Source of the DNA: Bradyrhizobium canariense
Lineage (GTDB): Bacteria; Pseudomonadota; Alphaproteobacteria; Rhizobiales; Xanthobacteraceae
DNA length: 64,000 bases
Assembly: GCF_019402665.1 (NCBI RefSeq)
Contig: NZ_VSST01000014.1
Location: 1 to 64,000, forward strand
Direction: 5' to 3'
Shown one piece after another: positions 58,078 to 64,000 of the stretch; within the stretch, counting starts at the first letter, position 1, and every line of letters starts with the position of its first letter. Below the pieces are notes generated by a model. It was given only the letters and a program-made list of their open reading frames with translations. It was not told the DNA's origin and searched no databases. Made by a program: the position numbers and the translations under genes.

Positions 58078-58581
58078 ATGGCCAAAGCCGCAGCCGCCGC
58101 AGGTATAGCCACCGGGCAATGCCTCTGCGGCAAGGTCACCTTCGAGATCGACGTGCCCGCACGCTGGGCCTGGCACGATCACTCCGCCGCCAGCCGTCGC
58201 GCCCACGGCGCCGCCTATGCAACCTATGTCGGAAGCTGGAAGAAGCGGTTTCGCATCACCGCAGGCAAGACGGCGCTGACCCGCTACGAGGACAAGGCAA
58301 CGAAGACCGCGCGCAGCTTCTGCGCGCATTGCGGCACGCCGATCACGTACGAGCGCCCGCGCGGGCCGCATATGGTCAACATCCCCCGTGCGCTGTTCAG
58401 GGAACGCACCGGCCGCCAGCCGCTCTATCACATCGCCATCGAAGAGCTGCAGGAATGGGCCTATACCGGCGAGCCGCTGGTGCCGTTGAAAGGTTTTCCC
58501 GGTGTGGTCTGGCAGCGCTCGAAAAAGAAGAAGCGGGCGGGCGGGGAGGATCCGTTCGAGCTGGGGCGCGAGGAGATGTAG
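58078..58581 (+). CDS. GFA-like protein with degenerate zinc site
   Basis: A 167-aa protein. The ATG at 58078 has GGGGGAAG upstream. The structural Zn ligands are present: GQCLCGKVTF (CxC) and FCAHCG (CxxC). The usual catalytic motif of glutathione-dependent formaldehyde-activating enzymes (CHCxxCR) is replaced by HDHSAASRR, so the second zinc site is gone. Formaldehyde activation is therefore unlikely. The rest keeps a beta-rich GFA/Mss4 fold. It lies in the catabolic neighbourhood; its role is unknown. Confidence 0.8.
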   Translation: MAKAAAAAGIATGQCLCGKVTFEIDVPARWAWHDHSAASRRAHGAAYATYVGSWKKRFRITAGKTALTRYEDKATKTARSFCAHCGTPITYERPRGPHMVNIPRALFRERTGRQPLYHIAIEELQEWAYTGEPLVPLKGFPGVVWQRSKKKKRAGGEDPFELGREEM

Positions 58582-58686
58582 CGCCCGCCCACGCAACGCA
58601 GCCATGACTGCGCTTCCTTGCGCGCCTCCCGCGATTTCGGCCATCATGCGCCCGTCCTTGCGGCAACGTCCGCCTCTGGAGGAAGC

Positions 58687-60348
58687 ATGAAGAACAAGAT
58701 CACCGGCCGCTCCGCCTTTCTCGCGTTGCTCAAGGACGAGGGCATCACGCATCTGTTCGGCAATCCCGGCACCACCGAGCTGCCGATCATGCATGCGCTG
58801 AAGGACCATCCTGATCTCACCTATGTGATGGCGATGCAGGAGAGTCTGGTGGTGGCGATCGCGGATGGCTACAGCCGCGCCTCCGGAAAGCTCGTCGCCT
58901 GCAACGTCCATGTTGCGCCCGGCCTCGGCAACGCGATGGGCTCGCTCTACAACGCCCAGTTCACGGGCACGCCGATGATCCTGACCGCGGGTCAGCAGGA
59001 GCAGGGCCACGGCCTGATGGAGCCGGTGCTGTACGGACCGCTGGTCCGCATGGCCGAGCCGCTGGTGAAATGGGCGGTCGAGGTGACGCGCCTCGAGGAT
59101 CTGCCGCGCATCGTGCGCCGCGCCGCCAAAGTCGCGACCACGCCGCCGACCGGGCCGGTGTTCATTTCGTTGCCCGGCGACATCCTCAACAGCGAGGCCG
59201 GGATCGATCTCGGCCGCTCCACCCGCATTGATGCCCGCACAAGGCCATCGGATGAGGCACTAAACGCGTTCGCCGCGCGGCTGCTCAGGGCCGAGCGTCC
59301 CGTGATCGTCACCATGGACGAGGTGGTGAAGAGCGACGCGCTGAAGGAGGCCGCCGAACTCGCCGAGGTGCTCGGTGCGGCTGCCTACCAATCCTCGACG
59401 CCCTATGGCTCGCACTTCGTCTCGGAGAGCCCGAGCTTCGTCGGCACGTTGGCACGTGTCCAGAAAGTCGCGCGCAACACGCTTGCGGCCTACGACCTCT
59501 TGATCGCGCTCGGCGGCGATCCCTTGCGAATGTCGGTCTACAGCGAGGTCGATGCGCTGCCGGAGGGCCTTGGCATCGTGCAGATCGGCCTCGGCGATTG
59601 GGAGATCGCCAAGAATTACGGTGCCGAGATCGCGCTGAAGGCGGATTTGAAGGAAACGCTGCGCGCGCTGATCCCGGTGCTGAAGGAGATGGGCGGCGCT
59701 GCCCTGGCGCAACGTGCGAAGCAACGTCTCGCCGAGCTTGCGCCGAAGAACTGGACCGCGCGGCGCACCGCGCTGGTCGAGCAGATCGGCAAGGCCGCGG
59801 ACCGCAGCCCCATCGATCCGGACTGGCTGGTGCTGCAAATGGTGGAGGCCATGCCCGCCAATGCCATCCTCGTCGACGAAGGCCTCACCTCGAGCCGCCA
59901 GATCACGGCGCTCCGTGCGCACCGCGACCGCTTCGGCTATCACGGCCTTGCCTCGGGCGGCATTGGCTGGGGCCTGCCGGCCTCCGTCGGCGCCAGCATC
60001 GCCAATCCCGATCGCCCCGTGGTCTGCTTCTCCGGCGACGGCAGCGCGATGTATTCAATCCAGTCGCTGTGGACGGCAGCGCATCACAAGCTGCCGCTCA
60101 ATGTGGTCATTGCCAACAATGGCGGCTATCGCATCATCAAGCAGCGTCTGCTCGCCTTCCATGGCGACGACAATTACGTCGGCATGGATTTTGTCGATCC
60201 GCCGGTGGATTTCGCGGGCGTGGCGAAGGCACTGGGATGCGAGGCGATCAAGGTCAGCGATCCCCGCGAGTTGAAGGCGACGCTGGCGTCGGCGTTTGGC
60301 CGGCCGGGGACGAAACTGATCGAGGTGATGGTGGACGGGAAGGTGTGA
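58687..60348 (+). CDS. ThDP-dependent decarboxylase, benzoylformate decarboxylase-like
   Basis: A 553-aa enzyme with a Shine-Dalgarno of GGAGG before the ATG at 58687. The N-terminal ThDP domain has ITHLFGNPGTTELP and the catalytic Glu in MAMQESLVVAIADGYSRASG. The middle domain contains VTMDEVVKSDALKEAAELAEVLGA. The C-terminal ThDP-binding motif is CFSGDGSAMYSIQSLWTAAHHKLPLNVVIANNGGY (GDG...NN). It resembles MdlC and related 2-oxo-acid decarboxylases, though acetolactate-synthase-like enzymes are close. Its product aldehyde could be a substrate for the nearby ALDH. Confidence 0.87.
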   Translation: MKNKITGRSAFLALLKDEGITHLFGNPGTTELPIMHALKDHPDLTYVMAMQESLVVAIADGYSRASGKLVACNVHVAPGLGNAMGSLYNAQFTGTPMILTAGQQEQGHGLMEPVLYGPLVRMAEPLVKWAVEVTRLEDLPRIVRRAAKVATTPPTGPVFISLPGDILNSEAGIDLGRSTRIDARTRPSDEALNAFAARLLRAERPVIVTMDEVVKSDALKEAAELAEVLGAAAYQSSTPYGSHFVSESPSFVGTLARVQKVARNTLAAYDLLIALGGDPLRMSVYSEVDALPEGLGIVQIGLGDWEIAKNYGAEIALKADLKETLRALIPVLKEMGGAALAQRAKQRLAELAPKNWTARRTALVEQIGKAADRSPIDPDWLVLQMVEAMPANAILVDEGLTSSRQITALRAHRDRFGYHGLASGGIGWGLPASVGASIANPDRPVVCFSGDGSAMYSIQSLWTAAHHKLPLNVVIANNGGYRIIKQRLLAFHGDDNYVGMDFVDPPVDFAGVAKALGCEAIKVSDPRELKATLASAFGRPGTKLIEVMVDGKV

Positions 60349-60389
60349 GGCAGCGTCACTTGAGGCGCTGATGCCCGCCACGTTCTCAG

Positions 60390-60494
60390 TCGTCATCACC
60401 CGCGAAGGCGGGTGATCCAGTATTCCAGAGGCGGCGGTGATTGAGTCGAGACGCTGCGGCGTACTGGATGCCCCGGTCAAGCCGGGGCATGACA
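60390..60494. repeat. Double-hairpin repeat (TCATCACCCGCGAAGGCGGG type)
   Basis: Hairpin TCACCCGC-GAAG-GCGGGTGA at about 60394-60415 and hairpin ATGCCCCGG-TCAA-GCCGGGGCAT at about 60469-60490 flank a 50-bp core. It is a common dispersed bipartite repeat. It lies between convergent genes. Confidence 0.8.
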
Positions 60495-60509
60495 GCGTAC
60501 CTTAAGACG

Positions 60510-61889
60510 CTACCCCTTCCTCCCCACCCTGAACCCCGCCGCCGGATGCGGCGCCCCCAGCCTTGCACGCCCGTCACCGAACAGCTTCTCGCGCAGTGTG
60601 CCCGGCGCGTACTCCGCCTTGTACCGCCCACGGCGCGTCAGCTCCGGCACCAGCATATCGGCGATGTCCTCGAAATCGCCAGGTGAGATCGCGAAGGCGA
60701 CGTTGAGACCGTCGACATCGGTCGCCTCGAACCACGCCTCGATCTTGTCCGCGACCATCTCCGGCGTGCCGACCACGACGGGGCCGGCGCCGCCGACGCC
60801 GACATGCTCGATGACGTCGCGCACGGTCCAGACGCGATCGGGATCGGCGCGGGTGACGTTATCGAGTGCGCTGCGACCGGCGTCGTTCTGGACATGACGC
60901 ACCTGCTGGTCGAGCTCGTAGCCGGAGAAGTCGATTCCGGTCCATCCCGACATCAGCGCCAGCGCGCCCTCCGGGCTGATGTGGCGGCGATAGTCGGCAT
61001 ATTTTTCGTTCGCCTCGGCCTCCGTCCGCCCGAGGATGATCGTCATCATCGAGAACATCAGGATTTCCGCCGGATTGCGGCCGAACGCGGCGGCCTCCTG
61101 ACGGATCGCCGACACGCGCGGCGCGATCACCTTGGCCGACGGTCCCGACATGAACACGCATTCGGCGTGCTGTGCTGCGAACTTCCGTCCGCGCGGCGAG
61201 GTGCCGGCCTGGTACAGCACCGGCGTGCGCTGCGGCGACGGTTCGCTGAGATGAATGGTGTTGTTGATGCGCCAGTTCGCGCCCTCGTGGTTGACGCGAT
61301 GAACTTTTGAGGGATCGGTGAAGATGCCGCGCGTGCGGTCGCGCAGCACGGCGTCGTCTTCCCAGCTCCCTTCCCAGAGCTTGTAGACGACCTCCATATA
61401 TTCGTCCGCGATCTCGTAGCGGTCGTCGTGCCCGATCTGCTTGTCCTTGCCGGCGCCGCGCGCGGCGCTGTCGAGATAGCCGGTGACGACATTCCAGCCG
61501 ATACGTCCCTCGGTGAGATGATCGAGCGTCGACATCCGCCGCGCGAACGGATAGGGCGGCTCGAAGGAGAGATTGCTGGTGACGCCGAAGCCGAGATTCT
61601 GCGTCACCGCAGCCATTGCCGACAGCAGCAGCAGCGGATCGTTCGAGGGCGACTGGGCCGCGTTGCGCAAGGCTGCGTCAGGACTGTTGCCGTAGACGTC
61701 ATAGACGCCGAGCACGTCGGCCAGGAACAGCCCGTCGAAACGGCCGCGCTCCAGCGTTTTGGCAAGATCGATCCAGTAGGGCAGGCGGGTATATTCGGCA
61801 GTGCGGTCGCGCGGATGGGTCCAAAGGCCCGGTGACTGGTGCGCGACGCAATTCATCGCAAATGCATTGAGCCTGATCTGCTTGGCCAT
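60510..61889 (-). CDS. LLM-class FMN-dependent monooxygenase (NtaA/DszA family)
   Basis: A 459-aa bacterial luciferase-like oxygenase. N-terminal MAKQIRLNAFAMNCVAHQSPGLWTHPRDR, LERGRFDGLFLADVLGVYDVYG, the SFEPPYPFARRMSTLDHLTEGRIGWNVVTG segment and QAGTSPRGRKFAAQHAECVF fit the nitrilotriacetate/DszA/SnaA group. It needs a flavin reductase for reduced FMN, and none is adjacent. It probably oxidises an organosulfur, aminocarboxylate or aromatic compound. It is divergent from the M20 peptidase gene with 240 bp between. Confidence 0.92.
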   Translation of the reverse strand: MAKQIRLNAFAMNCVAHQSPGLWTHPRDRTAEYTRLPYWIDLAKTLERGRFDGLFLADVLGVYDVYGNSPDAALRNAAQSPSNDPLLLLSAMAAVTQNLGFGVTSNLSFEPPYPFARRMSTLDHLTEGRIGWNVVTGYLDSAARGAGKDKQIGHDDRYEIADEYMEVVYKLWEGSWEDDAVLRDRTRGIFTDPSKVHRVNHEGANWRINNTIHLSEPSPQRTPVLYQAGTSPRGRKFAAQHAECVFMSGPSAKVIAPRVSAIRQEAAAFGRNPAEILMFSMMTIILGRTEAEANEKYADYRRHISPEGALALMSGWTGIDFSGYELDQQVRHVQNDAGRSALDNVTRADPDRVWTVRDVIEHVGVGGAGPVVVGTPEMVADKIEAWFEATDVDGLNVAFAISPGDFEDIADMLVPELTRRGRYKAEYAPGTLREKLFGDGRARLGAPHPAAGFRVGRKG

Positions 61890-62131
61890 GATGGTCCCCC
61901 GGGCGCCCTGTACCGGGCACTCTTCGAATGATAGAGCTGCGCCCGAACTTGGCGAAGTTCTTGCATATAGCGCGACGTTGGCAAGGCCAAAATCAGCGGC
62001 GCTGCCGCGCTTGGCAAGCCAATCTCAAGAGAGCAAGAACGAAATCCCAAGACTATCGAAGTCCCCGCCACTTTCGGAGGCCTGCCCGTATCGGGTATGC
62101 TCCTTCGTCTCGCAACCTAAAAAAGAAAATA

Positions 62132-63541
62132 ATGACCAGAGCCGATGCCATCGCCCGCGCCCGTGACGATTTCAAATCCGGCGCGTTCCTCGCTGAACTC
62201 GACCGTCGCGTCGCCTATCGGACCGAGAGCCAGAATCCGAACCGGAGCGTCGAGCTGCGCGCCTATCTGGAACAGGAGATGGTGCCCGCTTTCGCCGCGC
62301 TCGATTTCGAAAGCCGGATGATCGAATCTCCCAGCGGCAAGGCGCCGTTCCTGTTCGCCGAACACCGCGAGAGCGAGACGGCGCCGACCGTGCTGATCTA
62401 CGGCCATGGCGACGTCGTCGACGGCATGGAAGGCGAGTGGCGCGACGGCCGCGATCCCTGGCGCACCACCGTTTCGGGCACACGTCTTTACGGTCGCGGC
62501 ACCGCCGACAACAAGGGCCAGCACAGCATCAACATGGCCGCACTCCGCGCGGTGCGCGAGGCCCGCGGCGGCAAGCTCGGCTTCAACGCCAAGTTCATCA
62601 TCGAGATGGGCGAGGAGATCGGCTCGCCGGATCTCGGCAAGGTCTGCGATCTCCATCGCGATGCGCTCAAGGCCGATCTGTTCATGGCCTCCGACGGGCC
62701 GCGCCTGTCCGCCGACCGTCCGACCCTGTTCCTCGGCTGCCGTGGCGGCATCCGCATTCATCTCGATGTGAACCTTCGCGACGGCGGCCATCACTCTGGC
62801 AATTGGGGCGGCGTGCTCGCCAACCCCGCGACCATTCTGGTCAACGCGATCTCGACGCTGGTCGACGGCCACGGCCGCCTTCAGCTGGACGCGCTGAAGC
62901 CGCCGCGCCTCACCAACCAGATCCGCAGCTATCTTGCGGACGTGCAGGTGGTGCCGACCGAGGACGAGCCGGCGTTAGCCGAGAACTGGGGCGAGGAGGG
63001 TCTTTCGGCGGCCGAGCGGCTCTATGCCTGGAACACGCTCGAAGTGCTGGCGATGTCGTCGGGCAATATCGAGAAGCCGGCCAACGCCATTCCCGGCCAC
63101 GCCAATGCCGTGCTGCAACTGCGTTTCGTGGTCGGCACCAAGATCGATGGGCTGATCGAGGCGGTTCGCGCGCACCTGGTGCAGAAGGGCTTTCCGATGG
63201 TCGAGGTCCGGGCGGCGCAGAGCTTTGCCGCCTCGCGCACGGATTTCGACAGCCCTTGGATCACATGGGCGGCGGATTCGGTGCGCCAGACCACCGGCAA
63301 AGTGCCGGCGGTGCTGCCGAATTTCGGCGGCTCGTTGCCCAACGACGTGTTCTCCGAGATATTGGGCCTGCCGACGATCTGGGTGCCGCACTCCTATCCC
63401 GGCTGCTCCCAGCATGCGCCCAATGAGCACATCCTGCTGCCATTGACCGAAGAGGCCTTGACGGTGATGGCCGGCCTGTTCTGGGATCTCGGGGAATTGC
63501 CAAGCGCGCTAACAAGACCGCTAACGCGCCCGCCGGCCTGA
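62132..63541 (+). CDS. M20 family metallopeptidase/deacylase
   Basis: A 469-aa zinc hydrolase. Motifs: YGHGDVVDGMEGEW near residue 92 (first metal His/Asp), YGRGTADNKGQHSINMAAL near residue 125 (bridging Asp), MGEEIGSPDLG near residue 165 (catalytic Glu) and the late HAPNEHILLP. This matches dipeptidase/acylase (ArgE/DapE/peptidase M20) types. The ATG at 62132 is used; earlier codons lack similarity. It is followed 100 bp later by an amino-acid-binding protein gene, suggesting uptake and processing of peptides or N-acyl amino acids. Confidence 0.88.
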   Translation: MTRADAIARARDDFKSGAFLAELDRRVAYRTESQNPNRSVELRAYLEQEMVPAFAALDFESRMIESPSGKAPFLFAEHRESETAPTVLIYGHGDVVDGMEGEWRDGRDPWRTTVSGTRLYGRGTADNKGQHSINMAALRAVREARGGKLGFNAKFIIEMGEEIGSPDLGKVCDLHRDALKADLFMASDGPRLSADRPTLFLGCRGGIRIHLDVNLRDGGHHSGNWGGVLANPATILVNAISTLVDGHGRLQLDALKPPRLTNQIRSYLADVQVVPTEDEPALAENWGEEGLSAAERLYAWNTLEVLAMSSGNIEKPANAIPGHANAVLQLRFVVGTKIDGLIEAVRAHLVQKGFPMVEVRAAQSFAASRTDFDSPWITWAADSVRQTTGKVPAVLPNFGGSLPNDVFSEILGLPTIWVPHSYPGCSQHAPNEHILLPLTEEALTVMAGLFWDLGELPSALTRPLTRPPA

Positions 63542-63640
63542 GCCGTTAACCGGAGCCGCGATCCAGCCAAAAGTCACATTCTATTCCAACCCAATTTGTG
63601 CTTGCATCCCGCCGGCATCATCCTGAAAGGGGACCAAAAA

Positions 63641-64000
63641 GTGAAACATTTCCGTAGCATCGGCCTCGCGCTCGCCGCGACCTTCGCTGTCAGCCAGGCC
63701 GGGGCCGAGGAGCTCACCGGCACGCTGAAGAACATCAAGGACACCGGCGCCATTACGCTCGGCTTCCGCGACTCCTCGATCCCGTTCTCCTATCTCGACG
63801 ACAACCAGAAGCCCATCGGGTTCGCGATGGACATCTGCTACAAGATCGTCGACGCCGTGAAGAAGGAGCTCAAGCTCGACAAGCTCGAGGTCAAGCTCAA
63901 CCCGGTGACTTCGGCGACCCGTATTCCGCTGATGGCGAACGGCACCATCGACCTCGAATGCGGTTCGACCACCAACAACGCCGAGCGCCAGAAGCAGGTC
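63641..64000 (+). CDS. Amino-acid ABC transporter substrate-binding protein (SBP family 3), truncated by window end
   Basis: The first 120 residues of a family 3 binding protein. The start is GTG at 63641, with AAGGGG upstream. Signal peptide MKHFRSIGLALAATFAVSQAGA is followed by GTLKNIKDTGAITLGFRDSSIPFSYLDDNQKPIGFAMDICYKIVD and the segment LMANGTIDLECGSTTNN. It looks GltI-like (glutamate/aspartate). The 3' end and permease genes lie outside the window. Confidence 0.9.
   Translation, partial: MKHFRSIGLALAATFAVSQAGAEELTGTLKNIKDTGAITLGFRDSSIPFSYLDDNQKPIGFAMDICYKIVDAVKKELKLDKLEVKLNPVTSATRIPLMANGTIDLECGSTTNNAERQKQV

Overview
The window is a high-GC alphaproteobacterial chromosome segment, most likely from Bradyrhizobium or a very close relative. 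Reasons: gltB/gltD with rhizobial features, a cpdR gene followed by tRNA-Val, a ROSE-type thermometer in front of an hsp20 gene, many orphan solute-binding proteins of the Bug/TctC, TRAP, LIV and peptide types, and several families of palindromic intergenic repeats like those scattered through Bradyrhizobium genomes. Assignments rest on motifs and recalled family sequences only; no database search was run.

Layout. 0-0.3 kb: frameshifted right end of an IS3-type insertion sequence. 0.3-11 kb: arabinose-5-phosphate isomerase (Kdo pathway), a beta-barrel outer membrane protein, glutamate synthase gltB-gltD with a palindromic repeat between the two genes, and a secreted Pro/Ala-rich protein. 11-18 kb: hsp20 with its RNA thermometer, a lysophospholipase-like hydrolase, a RoxA-like di-haem cytochrome with an extra N-terminal module, and a class III cyclase with TPR repeats. 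18-25 kb: LysE and TauE exporters, a LysR regulator, a Bug-type binding protein, a histidinol-phosphatase-like IMPase, a suhB/mmgR-like small RNA, N-formylglutamate amidohydrolase, CpdR and tRNA-Val(GAC). 25-31 kb: secreted lipase, a mandelate-racemase homologue with an altered catalytic lysine, a LIV-type binding protein and several small orphan ORFs.

31-38 kb: a four-gene minus-strand block is the most system-like part of the window. It reads TRAP-type periplasmic binding protein, membrane sensor/GGDEF-EAL protein (frameshifted here), HlyD/BgsB-like membrane-fusion protein, and a cellulose-synthase-like GT2 with a C-terminal PilZ-like domain. It looks like a ligand-sensing, c-di-GMP-controlled beta-glucan synthesis and export module. 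38-50 kb: an esterase-fold protein lacking its nucleophile, AlkB, an unlisted 46-aa membrane protein, a DUF4173/response regulator/histidine kinase operon, a GH3 glycosidase, a peptide-type binding protein, dihydropyrimidinase, and a TetR regulator divergent from pspA-yiaA.

51-64 kb: a catabolic neighbourhood with two ACMSD-type amidohydrolases plus a Rieske ferredoxin, an SDR, an aldehyde dehydrogenase, an Old Yellow Enzyme, a degenerate GFA protein, a benzoylformate-decarboxylase-like ThDP enzyme, a flavin-dependent monooxygenase, an M20 peptidase and the start of a family 3 amino-acid-binding protein cut by the window end.
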